Assembly (NCBI RefSeq): GCF_002086115.1
Contig: NZ_MVHJ01000009.1
Location: 62,001 to 126,000, forward strand
From: Mycolicibacterium bacteremicum
GTDB lineage: Bacteria > Actinomycetota > Actinomycetes > Mycobacteriales > Mycobacteriaceae
Direction of reading: 5' to 3'
DNA length: 64,000 nt
Shown here: positions 35,876-45,215 of the stretch, piece after piece
How the letters are laid out: the number at the start of each line of letters is the position of its first letter
How positions within the stretch are numbered: the first letter of the stretch is position 1
The notes under the pieces: model-generated
Databases searched by the model: none
What the model was told of the DNA's origin: nothing
What the model saw: the letters and a program-made list of their open reading frames with translations, nothing else
Position numbers and translations under genes: made by a program

Positions 35876-37018
35876 GTGGATCTGACCTTCGACGACGACA
35901 GCGAGGCCTTCCGCCACGAGGTCCGTGAATTCCTGGCCGCGAACCGGGATTCGTTTCCCACCGAGTCCTACGACACCCGGGCGGGATTCGAGCAGCACCG
36001 GGTGTGGGACAAGGTGCTCTTCGATGCCGGGCTATCGGTCATCGCGTGGCCGAAGAAGTACGGCGGCCGCGACGCCACGCTGTTGCAGTGGGTGGTGTTC
36101 GAGGAGGAGTACTTCCGCGCCGGGGCCCCGGGCCGGGCCAGCGCGAACGGAACCTCGATGCTGGCACCGACGCTGTTCGCACACGGTACCGAGGAACAGC
36201 GTGACCGGGTACTGCCGAAAATGGCCAGCGGCGAGGAGATCTGGGCCCAGGCCTGGTCCGAGCCCGAGTCGGGCAGCGATCTGGCCTCACTGCGCTCCAC
36301 GGCCACCCGCACCGACGGCGGATGGCTGCTCAACGGGCAGAAGATCTGGAGTTCCCGCGCACCGTTCGGGGAGCGGGCCTTCGGCTTGTTCCGTTCGGAC
36401 CCGCAGGCCCAGCGGCACAAGGGCCTGACCTACTTCATGTTCGACTTGCACGCCGACGGCATCACGGTGCGCCCGATCGCCCAACTCGGCGGCGACACCG
36501 GCTTCGGTGAGATCTTCCTCGACGACGTCTTCGTCCCCGACGCCGACGTCATCGGCGAGGCCAACGACGGCTGGCGCGCGGCGATGAGCACCTCGAGCAA
36601 CGAGCGTGGCATGTCGCTGCGCAGCCCGGCCCGGTTCCTGGCACCCGCCGAACGGCTGGTGGCGCAGTGGAAGGCGAACCCGGACCCAGTGTTCACCGAC
36701 CGTGTCGCCGACGCCTGGATCAAGGCGCAGGCCTACCGCCTGCACACCTTCGGCACCGTCACCCGGCTGGCCGGCGGCGGTGAGCTCGGGGCGGAATCCT
36801 CGGTGACCAAGGTGTTCTGGTCGGATCTGGATGTCGCGCTGCACCAGACCGCGTTGGACCTGCAGGGCGCCGACGCCGAGATCGTCGACCACACCACCGA
36901 GGGTCTGCTGTTCGCGCTCGGTGGACCGATCTATGCCGGCACCAACGAGATCCAGCGCAACATCATTGCCGAGCGACTGCTGGGTCTGCCCCGGGAGCCG
37001 AAGGGACAGGCCAAGTGA
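35876..37018 (+). CDS. fadE31: FadE31, acyl-CoA dehydrogenase subunit
   Basis: A 380-residue ACAD starting at GTG 35876, one base after the fadD3 stop and behind GGGAGGGG. Motifs include WSEPESGSDLASL, WLLNGQKIWSS and the C-terminal YAGTNEIQRNIIAERLLGLP. FadE31 is known to form heteromers with FadE32 or FadE33. Its stop (TGA 37016-37018) overlaps GTG 37015, the start of an 8-codon mini-ORF in the first 76-bp repeat copy that follows. Confidence 0.93.
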   Translation: MDLTFDDDSEAFRHEVREFLAANRDSFPTESYDTRAGFEQHRVWDKVLFDAGLSVIAWPKKYGGRDATLLQWVVFEEEYFRAGAPGRASANGTSMLAPTLFAHGTEEQRDRVLPKMASGEEIWAQAWSEPESGSDLASLRSTATRTDGGWLLNGQKIWSSRAPFGERAFGLFRSDPQAQRHKGLTYFMFDLHADGITVRPIAQLGGDTGFGEIFLDDVFVPDADVIGEANDGWRAAMSTSSNERGMSLRSPARFLAPAERLVAQWKANPDPVFTDRVADAWIKAQAYRLHTFGTVTRLAGGGELGAESSVTKVFWSDLDVALHQTALDLQGADAEIVDHTTEGLLFALGGPIYAGTNEIQRNIIAERLLGLPREPKGQAK

Positions 37019-37243
37019 ACTTCGAAGGCGAGCACGAGTGAGGATCGCAGCGAGGAACGAGCAAGGACCGGAGCGAGTGGGAGCCGAGACATGAACTTCG
37101 AAGGCGAGCACGAGTGAGGATCGCAGCGAGGAACGAGCAAGGACCGGAGCGAGTGGGAGCCGAGACATGAACTTCGAAGGCGAGCACGAGTGAGGATCGC
37201 AGCGAGGAACGAGCAAGGACCGGAGCGAGTGGGAGCCGAGACA
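37016..37243 (+). repeat. Three tandem 76-bp MIRU-like units between fadE31 and fadE32
   Basis: Three identical 76-base units start at 37016, 37092 and 37168. Each begins with the ten bases TGAACTTCGA, and a fourth copy of these ten bases (37244-37253) is the start of fadE32. Each unit therefore equals a 10-bp direct repeat plus 66 bases. Copy 1 opens with GTG 37015 overlapping the fadE31 stop; copies 2 and 3 open with ATG 37091 and 37167. Every one encodes NFEGEHE then stop. Location at an overlapping stop/start in an operon, and mini-ORFs linking the neighbours, are hallmarks of mycobacterial interspersed repetitive units (MIRU). Confidence 0.9.
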
Positions 37244-38199
37244 TGAACTTCGAGATAGACGAACAGCAGCGCGATTTCGCGTCGAGCATCGACGCCGCAC
37301 TCGGCGCGGCGAACGTTCCTGCGGCCATTCGCGCCTGGGCAGACGGCGACACCGCTCCCGGCCGCAAGGTGTGGTCGCAGCTGGCCGATCTGGGCGTGAC
37401 CGCCCTGCTGGTGGCCGAGAAGTTCGACGGCATCGAGGCGCAGCCGATCGATCTGGTGGTTGCGCTGGAACGGCTGGGCTACTGGGCGGTGCCCGGGCCG
37501 GTCACCGAATCCATCGCGGTCGCACCGATCCTGCTCGCCGATGACGAGCGGTCCACCCAGCTGGCCGCCGGTGAGCTCATCGTCACCGCGGCGCTGCCGC
37601 CGCAGGTGCCCTACGCCGTCAACGCCGATTTCGCCGGACTGACACTGCTTGCCGGCGACGGTCAGGTCGCCGCGGCAGCCGCCGGCGCCGGGCACGACTC
37701 GGTCGACCCCACCCGAACACTGTTCGAGGTCACCGCCTCCGGGGACGGCCAGGCCGCCGACACATCGCGCGCCTACGAGTTCGGGGTGCTGGCCACCGCC
37801 GCCCAGCTGATCGGTGCCGGGCAGGCGATGCTGGATCTGTCGGTTGCCTACGCCAAGCAGCGCACCCAGTTCGGCCGGGTGATCGGCTCCTACCAGGCCA
37901 TCAAGCACAAGTTGGCGGATGTGCACATCGCGGTCGAGATGGCCCGACCTCTCGTCCACGGTGCCGCACTGGCCCTTGCCGACGGATCGCCGGACACCGC
38001 CCGCGATGTCAGTGCCGCCAAGGTCGCCGCCGCCGACGCCGCGTTGCTCTCGGCACGGTCGTCGTTGCAAACCCACGGTGCCATCGGTTTCACCCAGGAA
38101 CACGACCTGTCGCTGCTGCTGCTGCGGGTGCAGGCTTTGCGCTCGGCCTGGGGTGACCCGACCCTGCACCGTCGTCGAGTGTTGGAGGCACTGTCGTGA
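37243..38199 (+). CDS. fadE32: FadE32, acyl-CoA dehydrogenase subunit
   Basis: A 318-residue ACAD-like subunit beginning MNFEIDEQQRDF. ATG 37243 is provided by the last base-pairs of the third 76-bp repeat (ACATGAAC), so the repeat supplies the start codon; without repeats the gene would begin with the GTG overlapping the fadE31 stop. Such short FadE proteins lack part of the active site and work with a full-length partner such as FadE31. YAKQRTQFGRVIGSYQAIKH is a typical C-terminal ACAD helix. Its TGA overlaps the GTG of fadE33. Confidence 0.93.
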   Translation: MNFEIDEQQRDFASSIDAALGAANVPAAIRAWADGDTAPGRKVWSQLADLGVTALLVAEKFDGIEAQPIDLVVALERLGYWAVPGPVTESIAVAPILLADDERSTQLAAGELIVTAALPPQVPYAVNADFAGLTLLAGDGQVAAAAAGAGHDSVDPTRTLFEVTASGDGQAADTSRAYEFGVLATAAQLIGAGQAMLDLSVAYAKQRTQFGRVIGSYQAIKHKLADVHIAVEMARPLVHGAALALADGSPDTARDVSAAKVAAADAALLSARSSLQTHGAIGFTQEHDLSLLLLRVQALRSAWGDPTLHRRRVLEALS

Positions 38200-39131
38200 C
38201 CGAAGAACGCAAGTTCCTGCAGGAGACCGTCGCAGCGCTGGTCGACAAGCACGCCAACCCCGAGGCCGTTCGTGCCGCCATGGAGTCCGAGCGTGGCTAT
38301 GACGAATCACTGTGGAAGTTGTTGTGCGAACAGGTCGGTGCCGCGGCGCTCGTCGTGCCCGAGGAACTCGGCGGGGCCGGCGGTGAACTGGCCGACGCCG
38401 CCGTCGTCCTCGAAGAACTGGGTAAGGCACTGGTGCCCACACCGCTGCTGGGCACCACACTGGCCGAGCTCGCCCTGCTGCACGCCGGTGTGCACGAGCC
38501 GCTCGAGGGCCTGGCCGAGGGTGCCTCCATCGGCACCGTCGTCTTCGATGCGGACTACGTCGTCAACGGTGACATCGCCGATGTCGTGATCGCCGCCGAC
38601 GGAGTCGATCTCACCCGGTGGACGAACGTCACCGTACAGCCGCACGCCACGATGGACCTCACCCGGCGGCTGTCCGCGGTGACCGCCGGAGACACCACCG
38701 CGCTGGGAACCGATCCCGGCCTGGCCGATACCGCGGCGCTCCTGCTGGCCGCTGAGCAGATCGGTGCCGCAGCAAGGGCATTGGACCTGACCGTCGCCTA
38801 CACCAAGGACCGGGTGCAGTTCGGCAGGCCGATCGGCAGCTTCCAGGCGCTCAAACATCGGATGGCCGATCTGTACGTCAAGGTGCAGACGGCGCGGGCG
38901 GTCATCTACGACGCCATCGCCGATCCGTCACCGGTCTCGGCGTCGCTGGCGCGGGTCTTCGCCAGCGAGGCTCTGACCGATGTGGCCGCCGAGGCAGTGC
39001 AGCTGCACGGCGGTATCGCGATCACCTGGGAACACGACATCCAGCTGTACTTCAAGCGGGCGCACGGCAGTGCGCAGCTGCTCGGTCCGCCGCGCGAGCA
39101 TCTGCGCCGGCTGGAAGCCGAGGTCTTTTAG
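38196..39131 (+). CDS. fadE33: FadE33, acyl-CoA dehydrogenase subunit
   Basis: A 311-residue ACAD-like subunit (Rv3564 is about 318). GTG 38196 overlaps the fadE32 stop (GTGA). The helix YTKDRVQFGRPIGSFQALKH and HGGIAITWEHDIQLYFKRAH are conserved. It is expected to pair with FadE31 in the last steps of C/D ring breakdown. A 25-bp tandem repeat begins in its last codons and carries its stop codon. Confidence 0.93.
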   Translation: MTEERKFLQETVAALVDKHANPEAVRAAMESERGYDESLWKLLCEQVGAAALVVPEELGGAGGELADAAVVLEELGKALVPTPLLGTTLAELALLHAGVHEPLEGLAEGASIGTVVFDADYVVNGDIADVVIAADGVDLTRWTNVTVQPHATMDLTRRLSAVTAGDTTALGTDPGLADTAALLLAAEQIGAAARALDLTVAYTKDRVQFGRPIGSFQALKHRMADLYVKVQTARAVIYDAIADPSPVSASLARVFASEALTDVAAEAVQLHGGIAITWEHDIQLYFKRAHGSAQLLGPPREHLRRLEAEVF

Positions 39132-39184
39132 GCGGCTCGCCGCCGAGGTGTTTTAGGCGGCTCGCCGCCGAGGTGTTTCAGGCG
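39117..39184 (+). repeat. 25-bp tandem repeat spanning the fadE33 stop
   Basis: Units of 25 bases run 39117-39141 and 39142-39166, differing at one base, with a third degraded unit from 39167. The first contains the fadE33 TAG (39129-39131); the same sense sequence GAGGTNTTTTAG reappears in the next copy. The block fills the gap to the converging isochorismatase-like gene and looks like slipped-strand duplication of the gene end. Confidence 0.8.
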
Positions 39185-39188
39185 CCTT

Positions 39189-39740
39189 CTAACCGAGGTC
39201 GACCTCATCGGCATCGACGACCGCGGCGGTGCGGCCGGGAGCCGTCTGATGCGCCCAGTAGAGGTTGGTATGCGCGATCACCTGATCGGGCGGCGGTGCG
39301 CCCCACTCGGTGAGATCGCTGGTGGTGTGCGCGTCACCGACGAGCGTGACGTCATAGCCGCGGGCGAACGCACCGTGGATGGTCGAGCGGATGCACTGGT
39401 CGCTGGCGGCGCCGGCCACCACCAGCCTGCCGACGCCCAACCGGCCCAGCACGTCCTCCAGATCGGTTGCCTCGAACGCGTCGCCATGATTCTTCTCGAT
39501 AAGGGGCTCGGCGGTATCGCGGGTCAACTCCTCGACAATGCGCCAGCCGGCGCTGCCCCGCTGGAGCTCGTCATCGCTGTGCTGCACCCAGACCACCGGG
39601 ATGCTGCGGGCCCGGGCCCGGTCGACAAGTCTGCCGATGGCGGCGACGACCTGGTCGCGCCGGACGGCCCCGGCCACCACGACATCCTGGACGTCGACGA
39701 CGAGCACGGCACTGTGCGGGCGATCTTCCAGCGTGGTCAT
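39189..39740 (-). CDS. Isochorismatase-like cysteine hydrolase
   Basis: A 183-residue protein with the cysteine-hydrolase triad Asp16 (VLVVDVQDVV), Lys83 (IEKNHGDAF) and Cys116 (GAASDQCIRST). Nicotinamidase and isochorismatase relatives share this fold, and the substrate is unknown. It is divergent from aspB with only 26 bases between start codons. It has no counterpart at this position in M. tuberculosis (from memory). Confidence 0.88.
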   Translation of the reverse strand: MTTLEDRPHSAVLVVDVQDVVVAGAVRRDQVVAAIGRLVDRARARSIPVVWVQHSDDELQRGSAGWRIVEELTRDTAEPLIEKNHGDAFEATDLEDVLGRLGVGRLVVAGAASDQCIRSTIHGAFARGYDVTLVGDAHTTSDLTEWGAPPPDQVIAHTNLYWAHQTAPGRTAAVVDADEVDLG

Positions 39741-39753
39741 GATGACCGCAGAC

Positions 39754-39759
39754 TAGCCT
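39754..39759 (+). promoter_or_regulatory. Candidate -10 element of aspB
   Basis: TAGCCT lies seven bases before ATG 39767, the same hexamer and spacing as in front of fadA5. It suggests a leaderless aspB transcript and overlaps the space available to the divergent hydrolase promoter. Confidence 0.5.
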
Positions 39760-39766
39760 GGATTCG

Positions 39767-40951
39767 ATGAGCACTGAAGCCCTGCGAGCCGGGATACCAC
39801 CGTTCTATGTGATGGACGTGTGGCTGGCCGCGGCCGAGCGCCAACGCAGCCATGGTGATCTGGTGAACCTGTCCGCGGGCCAGCCCAGCGCGCAGGCACC
39901 CGCGCCGATCCGGGCCGCGGCGGCCCGGGCACTCGCCGAACACAATCTCGGATACACCGTGGCACTGGGCATCCCCGAGCTGCGATCGGCGATCGCCGGG
40001 TCGTATCGGACCAAACACGGGATCGATGTCGACCCAGACGCCGTCGTCATCACCACCGGGTCGACCGGCGGCTTCCTGCTGGCATTTCTGTCCTGCTTCG
40101 ACATCGGGGACCGCGTCGCGGTGACCAGCCCGGGCTATCCGTGCTACCGCAACATCTTGTCGGCGCTCGGGTGCGAGGTGGTCGAGATACCGTGCGGCCC
40201 GCAGACCCGCTTCCAGCCGACGACGGCGATGCTGGAGGCCCTCGACCCGCCGGTGCGGGGACTGATCATCGCGAGCCCGGCCAACCCGACCGGCACGATC
40301 ATCCCGGCCGACGAGCTGGCGGACATCGTGTCCTGGTGCGATGCCAACGGGGTGCAGTTGGTCAGCGACGAGCTCTATCACGGACTGGAGTATCCGGGGG
40401 CGCCGGCGACCTCCTGTGCATGGCAGACCTCACGCAATCCCATTGTGGTGAACAGTTTCTCGAAGTACTTCGCGATGACCGGCTGGCGGCTGGGCTGGCT
40501 GCTGGTACCGGAGCCGCTGCGCCGGGCCGTCGACCGGCTGACCGGCAACTTCTCCATCTGTCCTCCGACGCTGCCGCAACTCGCCGCCGTCGCCGCGTTC
40601 GACCCGGCCGCGTTGGCCGAAGCCGATGCGCTGGTCGAGCAGTACACCCTGAACCGCGAGCTACTGCTGACCGGTCTGGCCGCCATCGGACTGGACCGGT
40701 TGGCGCCGGCCGACGGCGCGTTCTACGTCTACGCCGACATCTCGGCGTATTCCACCGACTCCCTGGACTTCTGTGCCCGACTGCTGGCCGACACCGGGGT
40801 GGCGATCGCCCCCGGAGTCGATTTCGACACCGTGCACGGCGGGTCGTTCGTCCGGCTGTCCTTCGCCGGGGCGGCAACAGACATCAGCACCGCGCTGGAC
40901 CGGATGGGGCCGTGGCTCAGGACTTCAGGAACGCCAAGAGGTCCGCGTTGA
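39767..40951 (+). CDS. aspB: AspB, PLP-dependent aminotransferase
   Basis: A 394-residue class I aminotransferase, orthologue of Rv3565. The PLP lysine is Lys233 ([16 protein letters not shown]); SPANPTGTI and the C-terminal Arg in FVRLSFAG are present. Annotated as an aspartate aminotransferase by tradition, its real amino donor is not known, and its link to cholesterol breakdown is positional only. The 3' end overlaps the converging hydrolase by 35 bases. Confidence 0.9.
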   Translation: MSTEALRAGIPPFYVMDVWLAAAERQRSHGDLVNLSAGQPSAQAPAPIRAAAARALAEHNLGYTVALGIPELRSAIAGSYRTKHGIDVDPDAVVITTGSTGGFLLAFLSCFDIGDRVAVTSPGYPCYRNILSALGCEVVEIPCGPQTRFQPTTAMLEALDPPVRGLIIASPANPTGTIIPADELADIVSWCDANGVQLVSDELYHGLEYPGAPATSCAWQTSRNPIVVNSFSKYFAMTGWRLGWLLVPEPLRRAVDRLTGNFSICPPTLPQLAAVAAFDPAALAEADALVEQYTLNRELLLTGLAAIGLDRLAPADGAFYVYADISAYSTDSLDFCARLLADTGVAIAPGVDFDTVHGGSFVRLSFAGAATDISTALDRMGPWLRTSGTPRGPR

Positions 40952-41741
40952 TCACATCCGCGTGTGTCGTCGGCATTCCGTGCGGGAAGTTCTCGTAAGT
41001 GATCAGTGTGCCGTTCTGCAACAATCCGGCCGATTTCGGACCCGATGCCACATACGGGACGATCTGGTCGTCACGGCTGTGCATCACGAGCGTGGGCACC
41101 GTGATCTTCAACAGATCTTCGGTGAAGTCGGTCTGAGAGAAGGCCACGATACCGTCGTAGTGCGAGAACGCGTCACCCATCATGCCCTGACGCCACCAGT
41201 TGTCGACGATCGCCGGAACGGGTTGCACACCAGGTCGATTGAACCCATAGAAGGGTCCCTCCGGCAGGGTCCGGTAGAACACCGAGCGGTTGGCCGCCAG
41301 TTGCGCCTGAAGGTCGTCGAACACGGCCTTGGGCAGCCCCTCGGGATTGGCCTCGGTCCGCACCATCAACGGCGGTACCGCACTGATCAGCGCTGCCTTG
41401 GCCACCCGACTCTCGCCGTGGCGGGCCAGATAGCGCACCACTTCACCACCACCGGTGGAGTGCCCGACGTGGATGGCCTCGCGCAGGTCGAGATGCTCGG
41501 TCAGGGCGGCGAGGTCGTCGGCATAGTGGTCCAGATCGTGCCCGTCGGGCGTCTGCGCCGACCGTCCGTGGCCGCGTCGGTCATGCGCGATCACCCGGTA
41601 ACCCTGGGACAGGAAGTACAGCATCTGATTGTCCCAGTCGTCGGATGACAGCGGCCATCCATGACTAAAGACGATGGGTTGCCCGACGCCCCAGTCCTTG
41701 AAGAAGATCTGCGTGCCGTCCTTGGTGATGAGGGTGCTCAT
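40917..41741 (-). CDS. Alpha/beta hydrolase, non-haem chloroperoxidase type
   Basis: A 274-residue alpha/beta hydrolase. The nucleophile elbow GHSTGGG, the acid in [10 protein letters not shown] and the base in FPHGMPTTH form the triad; the N-terminal [20 protein letters not shown] is typical of the non-haem chloroperoxidase/esterase group. ATG 41741 is chosen within a longer open frame because homologues begin [10 protein letters not shown]. The natural substrate is probably an ester or lactone. Confidence 0.9.
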   Translation of the reverse strand: MSTLITKDGTQIFFKDWGVGQPIVFSHGWPLSSDDWDNQMLYFLSQGYRVIAHDRRGHGRSAQTPDGHDLDHYADDLAALTEHLDLREAIHVGHSTGGGEVVRYLARHGESRVAKAALISAVPPLMVRTEANPEGLPKAVFDDLQAQLAANRSVFYRTLPEGPFYGFNRPGVQPVPAIVDNWWRQGMMGDAFSHYDGIVAFSQTDFTEDLLKITVPTLVMHSRDDQIVPYVASGPKSAGLLQNGTLITYENFPHGMPTTHADVINADLLAFLKS

Positions 41742-41814
41742 GTCAGATGAGCCTGCCCGGACTGCCGCCTGATGTCGTTCCTGCTGGCCTCCATCTGTTG
41801 TCGGTGCCACCCGG

Positions 41815-41820
41815 TAACAT
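41815..41820 (+). promoter_or_regulatory. Candidate -10 element of the DUF222-HNH gene
   Basis: TAACAT lies seven bases before GTG 41828. It supports that GTG as a leaderless start in preference to the in-frame ATG at 41747. Confidence 0.5.
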
Positions 41821-41827
41821 CGGCAAC

Positions 41828-43105
41828 GTGATCGAAAGTTTGTTCGATGTGGATCCGCGGTCCTCGGAGGAGGAGCTGCGGGCCCAGGTCGAGCACTTCG
41901 AGCGCATGAAGTCGGCAGCCGCCGCCGCGCAGGCGCGCGCCACCGCGCTGTGGTCGGCCAAACGCCGCGCAACCGAGGCGGTCGCCGGTGTCGCGTCAGC
42001 CAAACGCGGCCGGGGACTCGCCGCCGAGGTGGCCCTGGCGCGCCACGAATCCCCCAAGAGGGGCGGTCGACACCTCGGATTCGCGCATGCGCTGGTACAC
42101 GAGATGCCATACACACTGGCGGCTTTGGAGTCCGGCACGCTGTCGGAGTGGCGGGCGACGTTGATCGTGCGGGAGTCCGCATGCCTGGACGTTGCCGATC
42201 GCCGCCGCCTCGATACCGAGTTGTGTGCCGAACCGGCCCGGCTGCAGGGCTGGGGCGACGCCCGAGTGGAGGCCGAGGCCAAGCGCATCGCCGCCGGACT
42301 GGACGCCGCCGCGGTCGTCGCACGCTCGGCCAAGGCCGCCGGGGACCGCTGCGTCACCATCCGCCCCGCCCCGGACACCATGGCCTATGTCACCGTGCTG
42401 TTGCCGGTCGCGCAGGGGATCGCGGTGTACGCCGCGTTGAAACGCAACGCCGACACCACATTCGACGGCCGCACCCGCGGCCAGGTCATGGCCGATACCG
42501 TCGTGGAACGGGTGACCGGGCGCCCTGCGGACCGGCCGGTGCCCGTCACACTCGGTCTGGTGATGGCCGATACCACCCTGGCCGGTGATGACGACGCTCC
42601 CGCGTGGGTGGCCGGATATGGTCCGGTGCCAGCCGGTTTCGCCCGAGGGTTGGTCACCGAGGCCGCCAACCCGGAGCTGCGTTCGACACTGCGCCGGCTG
42701 TACCGCCACCCAGAGTCCGGTGAATTGGTGGCCATGGAGTCACGGGCACGTCTCTTCCCGAAGGGATTGGCCACATTCCTCGGTCTGCGGGATCGAACGT
42801 GCCGCACACCGTATTGCGATGCACCTATCCGCCACCATGACCACGCGAAACCGGCCCGGGCAGGTGGTCCGACCAGCGCTGAGAACGGCCTCGGGAAATG
42901 CGAGGCGTGCAACTACGCCAAGGAGGCTGCGGGCTGGTCGGTGCGCACCGCAGTCGTCGACGGCCGACACACCGCCGAGTACACCACTCCCACCGGTGCC
43001 GTCTACCGGTCGACGGCGCCGCCACTTCCGGGTCCACCGCTGCGATCGGTGAGCGTCATCGAGGGCGGGCTGAGCATCGACATCGTCAGATTCGACGCCG
43101 CGTGA
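41828..43105 (+). CDS. DUF222/HNH endonuclease-like protein (13E12 repeat family)
   Basis: A 425-residue member of the actinobacterial family that has a DUF222 helical domain (about residues 1-300) and a C-terminal HNH nuclease domain. The HNH zinc cysteines and histidines are visible: [17 protein letters not shown] and [14 protein letters not shown]. These genes occur in many dispersed copies in actinomycetes, including the 13E12 repeats of M. tuberculosis, and are suspected mobile elements. No inverted repeats or target duplications flank this copy. Start GTG 41828 is set by the -10 at 41815; ATG 41747 is an alternative. Confidence 0.88.
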   Translation: MIESLFDVDPRSSEEELRAQVEHFERMKSAAAAAQARATALWSAKRRATEAVAGVASAKRGRGLAAEVALARHESPKRGGRHLGFAHALVHEMPYTLAALESGTLSEWRATLIVRESACLDVADRRRLDTELCAEPARLQGWGDARVEAEAKRIAAGLDAAAVVARSAKAAGDRCVTIRPAPDTMAYVTVLLPVAQGIAVYAALKRNADTTFDGRTRGQVMADTVVERVTGRPADRPVPVTLGLVMADTTLAGDDDAPAWVAGYGPVPAGFARGLVTEAANPELRSTLRRLYRHPESGELVAMESRARLFPKGLATFLGLRDRTCRTPYCDAPIRHHDHAKPARAGGPTSAENGLGKCEACNYAKEAAGWSVRTAVVDGRHTAEYTTPTGAVYRSTAPPLPGPPLRSVSVIEGGLSIDIVRFDAA

Positions 43106-43129
43106 TCCATTGCCGGCGTCGCCCGGCCG

Positions 43130-44407
43130 TCAGCCCAGACCGGTCGAGGACCGCCTGCGCCGGGAAATCGCGTCCACACTCGCCGCGAGCAACAGGACTC
43201 CGCCGGTGACCAGAAAGTTGATGTAGGACGACTGGTTCAGCAACCCGAGCCCGTTGGCGATGGTCGCCACCACCACCCCGCCGATGACGGCGTCGATCGC
43301 CCGGCCCTTGCCGCCGAACAGGCTGGTGCCACCGATCACCGCGGCACCCACGGCGTAGAGCAGCGTGTTACCGGCACCGGACGCCGCCGACACCTTTCCC
43401 GCATATGAGGCCGCGATGATTCCGCTCAACGCCGCCAGCGACGAGCAGACCACGAACACCGACACGCGGATGCGGTCCACCGATATACCGGCCCGTCGGG
43501 CGGCCTCGGCGTTACCCCCGACCGCGTAGATGTGCCGGCCGTAGGAGGTCCTTTTCAACACCACCGTCAGCGCGACCAGCAGCACCAGGATCAGCGGCAG
43601 CACATAGGGAATGCCCCGAATCTCGTTGGCGGCGTTGACACTGCGGTTCACCGACAGGATGTAGGTGACACCGAGGATGACCGCCGCGACAGTTCCCACC
43701 CGCGCGGCGACGACCCCCAGCGGCGCATTCGCCAACTGCAGCGCCGCCTTGCGACGGTACTGGTAGAACTCGATGCCGGCGAAGGCGAGCACGACCACCA
43801 CCGCGGCCGCCCATCCGATGTTCACCGGCAGGTTGCTGATGGTCAGTCCGCGGATCACCGGATCATCGACCCGCACCGAGCCGCCCTCACCGATCAGTTT
43901 CAGTGTGACGCCCTGCAATCCGAGGAAGAACGCAAGGGTGACCACGAACGACGGGATGCCCAGCTTGGCGCGCAACAGACCGATCGCCAGGCCGATCAGT
44001 GCTCCGCAGAGGATCCCGGTGAGGATCGCCGCCCACCACGGCCAGTTCTGGTTGACGATGATCAGCCCCATGGCGCACGCGGACACGCCGCCGGCGACAC
44101 CCGCGGACAGGTCGATGTCCCCGAGCAACAGGACGAAGACCAGGCCCATCGCCAACACGCAGATGGAGCCCGCCTGGGTGATCAGGTTGGCCAGGTTGAG
44201 CGCCGACAGGAAGCGGTCGTTGGCCAACCCGAACACCACGAACAGCACGATGAGGCCGAGGACGGCAGGCAGTGAACCCATGTCCCCGCCACGTACCCGC
44301 TGCAGGTACCCGCGCACCGCGGCACCGAAGGTCACGTCGGCGCGGGCATCGCCGGCGAAGTCCGAATCGGCCAGGCTGCCCGTCGGTTTCGAGCTCATAG
44401 TGGTCAT
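43130..44407 (-). CDS. XylH-like permease of a xylose ABC transporter
   Basis: A 425-residue integral membrane protein with about ten to twelve hydrophobic segments, member of the sugar permease family that includes XylH and RbsC. LLGDIDLSAGVAGGVSACAM and GGNAEAARRAGISVDRI (the EAA-like coupling loop) are characteristic. It follows the ATPase gene and lies in the xylA-SBP-ATPase-permease operon. Xylose is the likely substrate because xylA and xylB flank the transporter. Confidence 0.92.
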   Translation of the reverse strand: MTTMSSKPTGSLADSDFAGDARADVTFGAAVRGYLQRVRGGDMGSLPAVLGLIVLFVVFGLANDRFLSALNLANLITQAGSICVLAMGLVFVLLLGDIDLSAGVAGGVSACAMGLIIVNQNWPWWAAILTGILCGALIGLAIGLLRAKLGIPSFVVTLAFFLGLQGVTLKLIGEGGSVRVDDPVIRGLTISNLPVNIGWAAAVVVVLAFAGIEFYQYRRKAALQLANAPLGVVAARVGTVAAVILGVTYILSVNRSVNAANEIRGIPYVLPLILVLLVALTVVLKRTSYGRHIYAVGGNAEAARRAGISVDRIRVSVFVVCSSLAALSGIIAASYAGKVSAASGAGNTLLYAVGAAVIGGTSLFGGKGRAIDAVIGGVVVATIANGLGLLNQSSYINFLVTGGVLLLAASVDAISRRRRSSTGLG

Positions 44408-44424
44408 CTCGGATTCTCTCTGGT

Positions 44425-45210
44425 TCACATCGATTCGGCGGCTTGGGCCGGCGCCAGTCCGAGGGCGCCGGAGCGGCCTGCGGTGATGAGCTCCACCACC
44501 TGGCCATGGGTGACCTCGCCGGCCGGCACATCGGCGGCCACCCTGCCGAGGTACAGCGCGCAGATCCGGTCGGCGACCTCGAAGACGTCGTTCATGTTGT
44601 GCGAGATGAGCACGACGCCGAGTCCCTGGTCGGCCAGCCTGCGCACCAGTTCGATCACCTGTTGGGTCTGTGCGACACCGAGCGCGGCGGTGGGTTCGTC
44701 CAGCAGCACCACCTTGGAGTTCCACAGCACCGATTTCGCGATGGCCACCGTCTGGCGCTGACCGCCCGACAGGCTCGACACCGGCTGGCGCACCGACTTG
44801 ACCGTCCGCACCGACAACGAGGTCAACGCCTGCCGGGCCATGGTCTCCATCCGCGCCTCGTCGAGCATGCCGCGGCTCTTCAGTTCCCTTCCCAGGAACA
44901 TGTTCTCGACGATGTCGAGGTTGTCGCACAACGCCAGGTCCTGATAGACCACCTCGACCCCGAGGGCGGAGACGTCGTTGGGACTGCGCACCGTCACCGG
45001 CGTGCCCTCGAACAGATAGGTCCCGGTGTCGATCGGGTGGATACCGGCGATGGCCTTCACCAGTGTCGACTTTCCCGCCCCGTTGTCACCGACGAGCGCG
45101 GTCACCTGGCCCGGGTACACCCGGAAGTCGACATCGTGCAACACATGGACCACGCCGAAACTCTTGTTCACACCCTGTAGTTCGAGGATGGGTGCAACCG
45201 GAGCGCTCAC
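44425..45210 (-). CDS. XylG-like ATPase of the xylose ABC transporter (single domain)
   Basis: A 261-residue ATP-binding protein starting at GTG 45210, six bases after the binding-protein stop. Walker A GDNGAGKS, signature LSGGQRQT and Walker B VVLLDEPTAAL are intact. Classical XylG/RbsA proteins have two fused ATPase halves (about 500 residues); this one has one, so it must work as a homodimer, as in the FrcA-type actinobacterial systems. Confidence 0.9.
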   Translation of the reverse strand: MSAPVAPILELQGVNKSFGVVHVLHDVDFRVYPGQVTALVGDNGAGKSTLVKAIAGIHPIDTGTYLFEGTPVTVRSPNDVSALGVEVVYQDLALCDNLDIVENMFLGRELKSRGMLDEARMETMARQALTSLSVRTVKSVRQPVSSLSGGQRQTVAIAKSVLWNSKVVLLDEPTAALGVAQTQQVIELVRRLADQGLGVVLISHNMNDVFEVADRICALYLGRVAADVPAGEVTHGQVVELITAGRSGALGLAPAQAAESM

Positions 45211-45215
45211 GTCGC

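Noticed and set aside
37016..37243. CRISPR-like array
   Set aside because: The units are contiguous identical copies with no unique spacers and no cas genes nearby; they are a tandem MIRU-like repeat.
41828..43105. Complete insertion sequence around the DUF222-HNH gene
   Set aside because: No terminal inverted repeats, target duplication or transposase were seen; only the gene itself is supported.
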